The position numbers were made by a program, and so were the translations under genes. From Mesorhizobium sp. M4B.F.Ca.ET.058.02.1.1 (GTDB lineage Bacteria > Pseudomonadota > Alphaproteobacteria > Rhizobiales > Rhizobiaceae), in NCBI RefSeq assembly GCF_003952505.1, contig NZ_CP034450.1:930001-994000 (forward strand): a DNA stretch of 64,000 nt. The letters are read 5' to 3'. Of this stretch, positions 55,599 to 63,705 are shown in pieces. Position 1 is the stretch's first letter. Each line of letters starts with the position of its first letter. The notes below the pieces were generated by a model, which worked only from the letters and a program-made list of their open reading frames with translations, was not told where the DNA came from and ran no database searches.

Positions 55599-55632
55599 GT
55601 TTTCGTTTTTCTTGTGTATATCCGAAAACGAA
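55599..55632 (-). promoter_or_regulatory. Operator-like repeat before glpR
   Basis: GTTTTCG (55599-55605) and CGAAAAC (55623-55629) are inverted 7-bp arms with 17 bases between; CGAA at 55629-55632 makes a direct pair on the right. They resemble the CGAA repeats ahead of glpD, consistent with autoregulation by GlpR. Confidence 0.55.
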
Positions 55633-55708
55633 AGCAATGAAAAGGCAGATGCCGGCTAATGAAAATCATATGATCGCAAAACCGGCGCAGCTCGATAGGG
55701 GGCTTGCC

Positions 55709-57121
55709 TCAAGTAAGGCAGCGTGCGATTTCGGTGATGACATCAAATGCCGCGTCGATATCGTCCGCCGTCGCCTCGAACTGGCCGGCCTGGAAGCGGA
55801 TCGCGACCCCACCATCCACTTTGGTCTGGGTCAGGTAGATGCGGCCATCGTCGTTGATGGCATTGACCAGTCGAAGGTTGTGTTCATCTGAATCGGCGCC
55901 CGCCCCTCCCTTATGCCGAAACGAAAATAGCGACAGCATCGGCTCGGTAACGATGTCGAAATCCGCCTCGCCTGCCAGGCGCTTGGCGAGGCCTTCGCTC
56001 CAGGCGACGTGGTTACGGATCATGGCGCGCAGGCCTTCCAACCCATGCGCCCGCAACAGGAACCAGAGTTTGAGCGCCCGGAACCGCCGACCGAGCGGCA
56101 CCGACCATTCGGAATAGTTGATGATACCGTCATGACCATGGGTCTTGAGATAGTCCGGCTTGATGGCCAGCGTACGCACCAGATCTTCGGGCTGGCGGAT
56201 GAACTGGATCGAGCAGTCGAACTGCGCGCCCAGCCATTTGTGCGGATTGAAGACGATCGAATCGGCGCCTTCGACGCCGGCCCAGAAATGCCGATACTCC
56301 GGGCAGATCATCGCCGATCCGGCCCAGGCGGCGTCGACATGCAGATAGAGGCCGTGCCGTTTGGCGACAGCAGCCGCGGCGGCGATGTCGTCGGTGCCGC
56401 CGGTGCTGGTGCCGCCGACGCAAGCGATGATACCCGCCGGCCGCATACCGGCGTTGCGGTCGGAGACGATCGCGGCTTCGAGCGCCGCGGTGTCCATGGC
56501 ACGGAAACGGCCGGCGACCGGAATGCGGACGAGGTTCTCCTCGCCGATACCGGCGACCCAGATGGCGCGATCGATGGAGGTGTGAACCTGATCCGAGGAA
56601 TAGACGCGAAGCCTCGCCTGCCCTGTCAGCCCCTCCTTGTTCCCCTGCCAGTCGAGCGCCCGCTCGCGCATGGTCAGCACCGCGGCCAGCGTTGCCGACG
56701 AAGCCGAATCCTGGATGACGCCGGAAAAGCCATCGGGCAGGCCGAGCGCCTGGCGCATCCAGTCGACGGTACGGGTCTCCAACTCGGTCGCCGCCGGCGA
56801 GGTCTGCCACAGCATGCACTGCGCCGCCATCGCCGAAACCAGATATTCGGCAACCACCGAGACCGGGGCGGCATTGGCCGGGAAATAGGCGAAGAAGCGC
56901 GGGTGCTGCCAATGCGTCATGCCGGGCACGATCTTTTCCTCGAAATCGGCAAAGATCCTGTCCATCGGTTCCGCGGTTTCCGGCGGCGAGACCTCGATGG
57001 CATGGAAAACCTCGCCAGGGGCAAGCGCTGGGCGCACCGGCCGTTCGCGCAAGGTGTCGCGGTAGTCGACACCCCAGTCGGCGGCACGCCTAGACCAAGT
57101 GCGGAATTCGTTATTGTCCAT
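55709..57121 (-). CDS. PLP-dependent decarboxylase (aromatic L-amino acid type)
   Basis: A 470-aa group II decarboxylase. The PLP lysine is in VFNPHKWLGAQFDCS, with HVDAAWAGSAMICPEYR before it, the usual AADC site. The N-terminal THWQHPRFFAYFPANAAP is the swinging domain motif. The substrate (tryptophan, tyrosine, phenylalanine or dopa) cannot be told from sequence. Start ATG 57121; upstream lies a TTAACATGTTAA palindrome. It is monocistronic. Confidence 0.92.
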   Translation of the reverse strand: MDNNEFRTWSRRAADWGVDYRDTLRERPVRPALAPGEVFHAIEVSPPETAEPMDRIFADFEEKIVPGMTHWQHPRFFAYFPANAAPVSVVAEYLVSAMAAQCMLWQTSPAATELETRTVDWMRQALGLPDGFSGVIQDSASSATLAAVLTMRERALDWQGNKEGLTGQARLRVYSSDQVHTSIDRAIWVAGIGEENLVRIPVAGRFRAMDTAALEAAIVSDRNAGMRPAGIIACVGGTSTGGTDDIAAAAAVAKRHGLYLHVDAAWAGSAMICPEYRHFWAGVEGADSIVFNPHKWLGAQFDCSIQFIRQPEDLVRTLAIKPDYLKTHGHDGIINYSEWSVPLGRRFRALKLWFLLRAHGLEGLRAMIRNHVAWSEGLAKRLAGEADFDIVTEPMLSLFSFRHKGGAGADSDEHNLRLVNAINDDGRIYLTQTKVDGGVAIRFQAGQFEATADDIDAAFDVITEIARCLT

Positions 57122-57176
57122 GTTTCCTCCCAGTAGCCGGCCGCCGCGCCGGCAAATGCAACCGCTCGGGTGTTGA

Positions 57177-57188
57177 TTAACATGTTAA
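57177..57188 (-). promoter_or_regulatory. TTAACATGTTAA palindrome before the decarboxylase
   Basis: A perfect 12-bp palindrome 55 bases upstream of the decarboxylase start. It is a candidate operator; the binding protein is unknown. Confidence 0.4.
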
Positions 57189-57225
57189 ATATATGAAGGC
57201 AATGATTCAGCGAGGTCGCGCCGCC

Positions 57226-57957
57226 CTACCCCGGAAAATCCGGCAGGCTGGCGAAAGCCGTCTTCAGCGCGTTCGACCAGCCGTCCGAGATGGTGCGGTA
57301 ATAGTGATCGTCCTGGCCGATGCGCTTCTTAAGGCTGACCTTGAAGGCGTCCTTCTCGTAGAACAGCAGGTCGAGCGGCAGGCCGACCGACAGGTTCGAC
57401 TTCAGCGTCGAATCGAAGGACACCAAAAGCAGCTTCACCGTCTCGGCCAGGCTCATCGTGCGTTCATAGGCGCGGATGATGATCGGCTTGCCGTATTTGG
57501 TCTCGCCAATCTGGAAGAACGGCGTGTCGTCGGTCGATTCGATGAAATTGCCCTCGGGATAGATCATGAACAGCCGCGGCGGGCTGCCCTTGATCTGGCC
57601 GCCGAGGATGAAGGAGGCGTTGAAGTAGGAATCGGCCTTGTCGCCTGCGGGCGAGGAATGAGCGATGACCTCCTTGACCGTATCGCCTACCAGCCGCACC
57701 GTCTGGTACATGGACGGCGTCTCGAGCAGCGTCGCATGGCGATCCGCCACTGCCTTGGTGCGCTCGTCGAGCAGGCTGACCACGGCCTGCGTGGTCGCCA
57801 GATTGCCGGCCGACATCAGCACAATGACGCGCTCGCCGGGCTCCTCCCAGACATGCATCTTCTTGAAGGTCGAGATCGAATCCATGCCGGCGTTGGTGCG
57901 CGTGTCCGACATGAACACGAGCCCGCGATCGATCTTCAGGCCGACGCAATAGGTCAT
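57226..57957 (-). CDS. anbu: Anbu (proteasome-like peptidase)
   Basis: A 243-aa member of the Ntn-hydrolase family close to HslV and proteasome beta subunits. The start MTYCVGLKIDRGLVFMSDTRTNAG is the family hallmark; Thr2 becomes the N-terminal nucleophile after Met removal. Lys in the third strand and GGQIKGSPPRLFMIYPEGN are further core parts. It is last of a four-gene unit with transglutaminase, alpha-E and ATP-grasp genes. The gaps are 30 bases to each neighbour. The process is thought to involve peptide ligation and breakdown; substrates unknown. Confidence 0.92.
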   Translation of the reverse strand: MTYCVGLKIDRGLVFMSDTRTNAGMDSISTFKKMHVWEEPGERVIVLMSAGNLATTQAVVSLLDERTKAVADRHATLLETPSMYQTVRLVGDTVKEVIAHSSPAGDKADSYFNASFILGGQIKGSPPRLFMIYPEGNFIESTDDTPFFQIGETKYGKPIIIRAYERTMSLAETVKLLLVSFDSTLKSNLSVGLPLDLLFYEKDAFKVSLKKRIGQDDHYYRTISDGWSNALKTAFASLPDFPG

Positions 57958-57987
57958 GGGTACTCTTTAGCAGCGATTCCGCTGGAA

Positions 57988-58782
57988 TTACTGCTCTACC
58001 GTGACAGTCACCGCAAGCTGTTCCTGCGCCTGTCCCAGCCTAATCCCCGATACCGGTGAGGCGTCCCGGTAGTCGCGCCCGGTCGCCACGCGCACATAGC
58101 GCTCGTCGGGGGAGATTCCGTTGGCGGCATCGAAAGCAACCCAGCCGAGGCCTTGGACATGCGCCTCGGCCCAGGCGTGGCTCGCCGCCTGCTGGACCGC
58201 CGCATCCATCATCAGATAGCCGCTGACATAGCGGGCCGGAAAGCCCATGGCGCGCGCCGCGGCAGCGAAGATATGGCTGTGGTCCTGACAGACGCCGGTT
58301 CTAAGCGCCAGTGCCTCTTCGGCCGGCGTCATCACAGTGGTGGCGCCAGGCTTGTAGGCGACACGCTCACCGATCGTGCCCATCAGCCGATGAAGCCGCT
58401 CGATATCCGTGCCCTTGCCCGCCGAGGCGGCAAGCTCGCGAATGCCTTCGCCGGCGGCGGTCAGCGGCGTCTCCTGCGCGAACAGCCAGAGCGGCGCAAA
58501 ACCCTGGTGTTGACCGGATACGCCCGTGGTGTCGCGCGTCACCACCTCGCCCGAAGCTTCAATGGCGATGGCGTGAGGCTCGCCTTCGACGCTCAAAAGC
58601 CGGGTGTCGTTGCCGAAATGGTCGGTGAAGCGTACCTCCTCGCGCGCGCCATCGATCTTCAAAGCCCAGGACTGAACGGTCTGTGTGTGGCCGCTGACTG
58701 GCAGCAGCCGCAGCCGCTGCAAGAGATACTGCACCGGCGCATCGTAGCGGTAGTCTGTCCGATGGGTGATCTTGAGCCGCAT
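57988..58782 (-). CDS. Transglutaminase-like cysteine protease
   Basis: A 264-aa protein with an N-terminal bacterial transglutaminase-like beta domain (KITHRTDYRYDAPVQYLLQRLRLLP in pieces) and a catalytic core: RTGVCQDHSHIFAAAARAMGFPARYVSGY (Cys), ASHAWAEAHVQGLGWVAFDAANG (His and Asp). The catalytic triad Cys-His-Asp is complete. It is third in the Anbu operon. Confidence 0.92.
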   Translation of the reverse strand: MRLKITHRTDYRYDAPVQYLLQRLRLLPVSGHTQTVQSWALKIDGAREEVRFTDHFGNDTRLLSVEGEPHAIAIEASGEVVTRDTTGVSGQHQGFAPLWLFAQETPLTAAGEGIRELAASAGKGTDIERLHRLMGTIGERVAYKPGATTVMTPAEEALALRTGVCQDHSHIFAAAARAMGFPARYVSGYLMMDAAVQQAASHAWAEAHVQGLGWVAFDAANGISPDERYVRVATGRDYRDASPVSGIRLGQAQEQLAVTVTVEQ

Positions 58783-58812
58783 GGCGTCAGTTTCCGGTTG
58801 CGAGCCTGATGC

Positions 58813-59754
58813 TCAATAGAACTTGTAATCCAGCGCGATCTCGTCGCCGAGCCTGGTGTTGTCGCGGATGAAATTGGCCAGGAACTCGTGCAGGCCGGCG
58901 TCGAATATGTCCTTGATTGAGCCCGCCCTCAGCATTGCCTGCGTCTTTTCGGCCGTGGCGTGACATGCATGGCGCTCGCCATAGTCGTCGCCCAGGAATT
59001 TCAGGTGTTCGGCGAGGAAGCGGTAGCAGAAGGTCAGGGAACGCGGCATGCGCACGTTGAGGATGAGGTAGTCGGCGATGTTGGTCGGCTTGTAGTCGGC
59101 GTCGTAGACCCAGCGGTAGGAGCGATGCGCCGACACCGAGCGCAGGATCGATTCCCACTGATAGTTGTCGAGCGTTGAGCCGACCCAGGAGATCGACGGC
59201 AGCAGCACGTAGTATTTGACGTCGAGGATGCGGGCCGTGTTGTCGGCGCGCTCGACATAGGTGCCGAGCTGCGAGAAATCGAAGATCTCGTTGCGCAGCA
59301 TGGTGCCGTAGAACGAACCGCGGATCAGCGCTGTCTCGCGCTTGATGGCGTCGAGCACGTTCGGCAGGTCGCGCTCGTCGATGGGCCTGGCCAGCATGCG
59401 CTTCAGCGACATCCAGGCCTCGTTGATGCTCTCCCAGGTCTCGCGCGTCAGCGCGGTGCGCACCATGCGGGCATTGTTGCGGGCGGTCTCGATCGAGGAC
59501 ATGGTGCTCGACGGGTTCGAGGTGTCGCGCAGCAGGAAGTCGGAAACGTTGGCAGCGGTATAGTCCTGGTATTTCTGGCTGAAGGCGATGTCGGAGCCCG
59601 CGCTCAGCAGCACCGAGTTCCACTCCTCGGACGCATTCTGCGTACGGGTGAGCGCCATGCGCAGGCCGGCATCGACAAGGCGGGCCATGTTTTCGGCCCG
59701 CTCAATGTAGCGGTTCATCCAGTAGAGCCCGTTGGCGGTACGGCCCAAAAGCAT
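58813..59754 (-). CDS. Alpha-E domain protein
   Basis: A 313-aa all-helical protein of the alpha-E family. The start MLLGRTANGLYWMNRYIERAENMARLVDAG is the family signature. Conserved E-R-A-x-N motifs reappear in YVERADNTARILD. It always accompanies the circularly permuted ATP-grasp enzyme and is thought to be its partner. A heptamer repeat lies just upstream, in the gap to the ATP-grasp gene. Confidence 0.93.
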   Translation of the reverse strand: MLLGRTANGLYWMNRYIERAENMARLVDAGLRMALTRTQNASEEWNSVLLSAGSDIAFSQKYQDYTAANVSDFLLRDTSNPSSTMSSIETARNNARMVRTALTRETWESINEAWMSLKRMLARPIDERDLPNVLDAIKRETALIRGSFYGTMLRNEIFDFSQLGTYVERADNTARILDVKYYVLLPSISWVGSTLDNYQWESILRSVSAHRSYRWVYDADYKPTNIADYLILNVRMPRSLTFCYRFLAEHLKFLGDDYGERHACHATAEKTQAMLRAGSIKDIFDAGLHEFLANFIRDNTRLGDEIALDYKFY

Positions 59755-59775
59755 ATCAATTTGCCCCGATGTCGA

Positions 59776-59803
59776 GCGAATAGCGAATAGCGAGTAGCGA
59801 GTA
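59776..59803. repeat. Four-copy heptamer tandem repeat
   Basis: GCGAATA-GCGAATA-GCGAGTA-GCGAGTA forms an exact period-7 array in the 91-base gap between the ATP-grasp and alpha-E genes. Similar arrays are, from memory, frequent between genes in Mesorhizobium. Copy number may vary between strains. Confidence 0.8.
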
Positions 59804-59845
59804 GGGAAGAATGCGTCTCATGATTGCTGCGTCCCCCTGCCCAGC

Positions 59846-61315
59846 TCAATCATCCAGCACCCACGTATCCTTGGTACCGCCGCCCTGCGAGGAATTGACC
59901 ACCAGAGAGCCCTCTTTGAGGGCCACGCGCGTCAAGCCGCCGGGCACGATCTGGATGCGGTCGGAGACCAGCACATAGGGCCTGAGGTCGACATGGCGGG
60001 GCGACAAGCCCTTCTCGGTGAGGATCGGGCAGGTCGACAGCGCCAGCGTCGGCTGGGCAATGTAGTTCGATGGCTTTGCCGCGAGCTTCTTGGCAAAGTC
60101 CTGGCACTCCTTCTTGGTCGCCGCAGGCCCGACCAGCATGCCGTAGCCGCCGGAGCCGTGCACTTCCTTGATGACCAGCTCGCTGATGTGCTCCAGCACA
60201 TATTTCAGGCTGTCCCCCTCGGAGCAGCGCCAGGTCGGGATGTTGCCGAGGATCGCCTTGCGGCCGGTGTAGAACTCGACGATCTCGGGCATGTAGGAAT
60301 AGATTGCCTTGTCGTCGGCGATGCCGGTTCCCGGCGCATTGGCAATGGTGATGTTGCCGGCGCGGTAGACGTCCATGATGCCGGGCACGCCAAGTGCCGA
60401 GTCCGGGCGGAAGGTGAGAGGATCGAGGAAAGAATCGTCCACGCGCCGGTAGAGCACGTCGATCTGCTTGTAGCCTTCCGTCGTGCGCATCGCGACATGG
60501 CCGTCGACGACGCGCAGGTCCTGGCCCTCGACCAGCTGCACGCCCATCTGGTCGGCGAGGAAGGCATGCTCGAAATAGGCGGAGTTGTAGCTGCCCGGCG
60601 TCAGCACGGCGATGGTCGGCGCATCCTTGGTGCCCTTTGGCCGCACCGCGGCCAGCGACTGGCGTAAGAGCTGCGGATAGTTTTCGACCGGCCGCACCTT
60701 GATCTGCTGGAACAGCTCGGGGAAGAGCTGCATCATCGTCTCGCGGTTCTCCAGCATGTAGGAGACGCCGGAGGGCGTGCGGGCATTGTCCTCCAGAACG
60801 TAGAACTCGTTCTCCGAGATGCGCACGATGTCGACGCCGATGATGTGGGTATAGACGCCGGCCGGCGGCCTGACCCCGATCATTTCCGACAGGAAGGCCT
60901 CGTTCTTGGCGACCAGTTCCCTGGGCACACGGCCGGCGCGCAGGATTTCCTGACGGTGGTAGATGTCGTCGAGGAACGCGTTCAGCGCCTGGACGCGCTG
61001 CTCGATGCCTTGCGTCAGGCGGCGCCATTCATTGCCGGAGATGATGCGCGGGACGATGTCGAAGGGGATCAGCCGTTCTGAGGCTTCCTGCTCGCCATAG
61101 ACGGCAAAGGTGATGCCGGTCTTGCGGAAGACGCGCTCGGCGTCCTGCATTTTCTGGGTAAGCCTGGCCGGGTCTTGCTCCTTCAGCCAGCGATCATAAG
61201 CCGAATATGGTCTTCTCAGTCCGGAAACTTCCGGAAGCATTTCATCAAACGCTGCCAATCGCGTACTCCCCTGTGACACCATTTCACTGGCGTCGTCGGA
61301 GAAAATCAAGCGCAA
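59846..61315 (-). CDS. Circularly permuted ATP-grasp type 2 protein
   Basis: A 489-aa predicted peptide-ligase-like enzyme of the CP_ATPgrasp_2 family. Characteristic segments are ITFAVYGEQEASERLIPFDIVPRII in pieces, RQEILRAGRVPRELV, NARTPSGVSYMLENRE, and VIKEVHGSGGYGMLVGPAATKKE with the Gly-rich ATP loop. It is first in the Anbu operon, which fits predictions that ATP-grasp, alpha-E, transglutaminase and Anbu work together on a peptide tag. Start ATG 61315. Confidence 0.92.
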   Translation of the reverse strand: MRLIFSDDASEMVSQGSTRLAAFDEMLPEVSGLRRPYSAYDRWLKEQDPARLTQKMQDAERVFRKTGITFAVYGEQEASERLIPFDIVPRIISGNEWRRLTQGIEQRVQALNAFLDDIYHRQEILRAGRVPRELVAKNEAFLSEMIGVRPPAGVYTHIIGVDIVRISENEFYVLEDNARTPSGVSYMLENRETMMQLFPELFQQIKVRPVENYPQLLRQSLAAVRPKGTKDAPTIAVLTPGSYNSAYFEHAFLADQMGVQLVEGQDLRVVDGHVAMRTTEGYKQIDVLYRRVDDSFLDPLTFRPDSALGVPGIMDVYRAGNITIANAPGTGIADDKAIYSYMPEIVEFYTGRKAILGNIPTWRCSEGDSLKYVLEHISELVIKEVHGSGGYGMLVGPAATKKECQDFAKKLAAKPSNYIAQPTLALSTCPILTEKGLSPRHVDLRPYVLVSDRIQIVPGGLTRVALKEGSLVVNSSQGGGTKDTWVLDD

Positions 61316-61430
61316 TCGGTGATTTGATGGATGCCGGCGGTCGTTATGTCAGGACTGCTTAAGATTGAGGCAGGGCCGACGGGGCTGGGTCAGGCTTTGC
61401 CTTGCGCCCGGGCAAACGACAAAGGGCGAC

Positions 61431-61667
61431 TCAGAAGGCGCGGAAAGTGACGATGGTGAACGTGTCCTTGATGCCGGGCAGAATCTGCACCTTCTCGTTG
61501 ATGAAGTGGCCGACGTCCTGCTCATCCTCGACATAGAATTTGGCGAGCAGGTCGTAATTGCCGGCGGTCGAGTAGATTTCCGAGGCGATCTCGGCATCGG
61601 CAAGCGCGCCCGCGACCTCATAGGCCTTGCCCAGATCGCACTTAATCTGCACGAAAAATGCCTTCAT
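61431..61667 (-). CDS. Stand-alone Lrp/AsnC ligand-binding (RAM) domain protein
   Basis: A 78-aa protein corresponding only to the C-terminal RAM domain of Lrp/AsnC regulators: KAFFVQIKCDLGKAYEVAGAL, IYSTAGNYDLLAKFYVED and LPGIKDTFTIVTFRAF. The DNA-binding half is absent. Such single domains bind amino acids and can modulate full Lrp proteins. It lies 116 bases upstream of the Anbu operon in the same direction. Confidence 0.88.
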   Translation of the reverse strand: MKAFFVQIKCDLGKAYEVAGALADAEIASEIYSTAGNYDLLAKFYVEDEQDVGHFINEKVQILPGIKDTFTIVTFRAF

Positions 61668-61887
61668 TGCCGGTCCTGCCTAGCCTCTGCGCGAATAAGC
61701 GGCCCTTTTGGCAGAGTGGCGCCCAGCTTTCAAGCACCAGCCGAAAGGCGCCGAGCAACGAGCACCAAGCATGGCGGCATCGCCGAATCGCGGCGCCTGC
61801 GATTTGCTGAAACCACCAAGCGGCGCCATGCGTATGTTAGGATGCATCTTCGGACTGCGATTTCCCCTGGGGACAATGGAGGCAGGC

Positions 61888-62307
61888 ATGCGCCGCTCGT
61901 TATTCGCATTCGCAATCATTCCATTCCTTTTCCTGTCCTCGGCGCTTGCAGGCGACGCCGAGGTCAAGGCGGCGCAGACGGTCATCGACAGCCAGTTGAA
62001 AGCCTTCATCGCGAATGACGGCGTCAGGGCCTACAGTTTCGCCGCGCCGAATGTGAAACGCGTCTTCCCGACGGTCGACATGTTCATGAACATGGTGACC
62101 AACGGCTACGCGCCGGTGCGCAAGCCGCAGAGCTATGCCTTCGGCAAAGTCGAGCAGACCGGTCCGACCTCGATTATCCAGCAGGTGATGATCGTCGGGC
62201 CTGATGGCAAGGATTACGAGGCGGTGTATACGCTGGAGCAGCAGCCCGACGGTAGCTTCCAGATCACCGGCTGCAGCCTGCGGGCCTCGACGTCGCTCAG
62301 CACCTGA
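61888..62307 (+). CDS. DUF4864 exported protein
   Basis: A 139-aa protein with a signal peptide (RRSLFAFAIIPFLFLSSALAG) and a DUF4864 domain: AAQTVIDSQLKAFIANDGVRAYSFAAPNVKRVF in pieces and QQVMIVGPDGKDYEAVYTLEQQPDGSFQITGC. The fold is NTF2/SnoaL-like. ATG 61888 has GGAGG at a good distance; ATG 61876 is an alternative. It converges with tgt. Confidence 0.85.
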   Translation: MRRSLFAFAIIPFLFLSSALAGDAEVKAAQTVIDSQLKAFIANDGVRAYSFAAPNVKRVFPTVDMFMNMVTNGYAPVRKPQSYAFGKVEQTGPTSIIQQVMIVGPDGKDYEAVYTLEQQPDGSFQITGCSLRASTSLST

Positions 62308-62312
62308 GCCGG

Positions 62313-63443
62313 TCAGAGCACCGGAATATCACCCCGCGCCCAGCCTTCGGAGATCTCTGCGGCACGTGCATCGAAGGCCTGCGCTTCGATCGTGGCGCGG
62401 ATGTCCTGCATCAATTTCTGATAGTAGGAAAGATTGTTCCAGGTGAGCAGCATCGCGCCAAGCGACTCCTGCGAACGCACCAGATGATGCAGGTAGGCGC
62501 GCGAATAGTCGCGTGCGGCCGGGCAGTCGCTCTCCTCGTCCAGCGGCCGCGGATCGTCGGCATGGCGGGCATTGCGCAGGTTGACCTTGCCGCGGCGCGT
62601 ATAGGCGAGGCCATGGCGGCCGGCGCGGGTTGGCATCACGCAATCGAACATGTCGATGCCGCGCGCCACCGATTTCAAGATGTCGTCCGGCGTGCCGACG
62701 CCCATCAGGTAGCGCGGCCGGTCGGCAGGCAGTTCCGGACAGGTGATGTCGAGCATGTCCAGCATCACCGCCTGCGGCTCGCCGACGGCCAGCCCGCCGA
62801 CGGCGTAGCCTTTCAGGTCCATGGCCTTCAGCGCCTGCGCGGAGCGCACGCGCATGGCCGCGCTGTCGCCGCCCTGGACGATGCCGAACATCGCCTTGCC
62901 CGGCTGGTCGCCGAAGGCCGCCTTGCAGCGCTCGGCCCAGCGCAGCGACAATTCCATCGCGCGCTCGATCTCCTTCGGCTTGGCTGGAAGTGCCGTGCAT
63001 TCGTCGAGCTGCATCTGGATGTCTGAGTCGAGCAGGCCCTGGATTTCGATCGACCGCTCCGGCGACATTTCGTAGGGCGCGCCGTCTATATGCGAGCGGA
63101 AGGTGACGCCCTTTTCCGAGAGTTTTCTCAGCTTCGACAGCGACATCACCTGGAAGCCGCCGCTGTCGGTGAGAATCGGATGCGGCCAGCGGGCGAATTC
63201 ATGCAGGCCGCCGAGCTTCGCCACGCGCTCGGCGCCCGGCCGCAGCATCAGATGATAGGTGTTGCCGAGGATGATGTCGGCGCCGACGCCGCGCACCTGG
63301 TCCATGTACATGGCCTTCACGGTGCCACCGGTGCCGACCGGCATGAAGGCCGGCGTCCGGATCTCGCCGCGCGGCATCGAAATCACGCCGCGCCGCGCCC
63401 TGCCGTCGGTGGCAAGCAGCTTGAAGGTGAAAGCCTCAGCCAT
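62313..63443 (-). CDS. tgt: Queuine tRNA-ribosyltransferase (zinc site degenerate)
   Basis: Exchanges guanine 34 for preQ1 in tRNAs with GUN anticodons. The 376-aa protein has the active-site Asp in [15 protein letters not shown], and further [17 protein letters not shown] and [10 protein letters not shown]. The zinc site C-x-C-x2-C...H of E. coli Tgt reads S305-D-C307-P-A-A310 and N336 (TWNNLSYYQ), so three of four ligands are lost. The rest is normal, so a zinc-free subfamily is likely. It overlaps the upstream 89-aa gene by 8 bases. Confidence 0.95.
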   Translation of the reverse strand: MAEAFTFKLLATDGRARRGVISMPRGEIRTPAFMPVGTGGTVKAMYMDQVRGVGADIILGNTYHLMLRPGAERVAKLGGLHEFARWPHPILTDSGGFQVMSLSKLRKLSEKGVTFRSHIDGAPYEMSPERSIEIQGLLDSDIQMQLDECTALPAKPKEIERAMELSLRWAERCKAAFGDQPGKAMFGIVQGGDSAAMRVRSAQALKAMDLKGYAVGGLAVGEPQAVMLDMLDITCPELPADRPRYLMGVGTPDDILKSVARGIDMFDCVMPTRAGRHGLAYTRRGKVNLRNARHADDPRPLDEESDCPAARDYSRAYLHHLVRSQESLGAMLLTWNNLSYYQKLMQDIRATIEAQAFDARAAEISEGWARGDIPVL

Positions 63444-63705
63444 GGAAGTCCTTGTCGTGCACAGGCGCGCCGGGTGCCTGCTCGTCGAGCGACTGCCGGT
63501 AGCGGATGCAGCCGCGCATGAATTTTTCCCAGGGCGGCACCGCGATGGCAGGTTCGGTCTTTTCCGGCAGCAGGGCCCAGAGGTCGGGGTGATGCCAGCA
63601 GAGATCGTGGCCGGTGGAGTCGCGATGGGTGCGAATGCCGGCGCGCAGTTTCTTCACCTCCGCGACCAGAGCGTCGCGGTCCATGTGTTCCAGATCATCG
63701 TCCAT
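63436..63705 (-). CDS. Small hypothetical protein between tgt and queA (89 aa)
   Basis: A soluble, acidic protein with [41 protein letters not shown] in pieces and [22 protein letters not shown] and HH residues hint at metal binding. ATG 63705 overlaps the queA stop (63695) and it overlaps tgt, so it is fully coupled to both. The conserved place suggests a link to queuosine synthesis, unproven. Confidence 0.75.
   Translation of the reverse strand: MDDDLEHMDRDALVAEVKKLRAGIRTHRDSTGHDLCWHHPDLWALLPEKTEPAIAVPPWEKFMRGCIRYRQSLDEQAPGAPVHDKDFHG

Noticed and set aside
59776..59803. CRISPR array
   Set aside because: The heptamer repeat has no spacers. No other regularly spaced repeat was seen and no cas gene is present.
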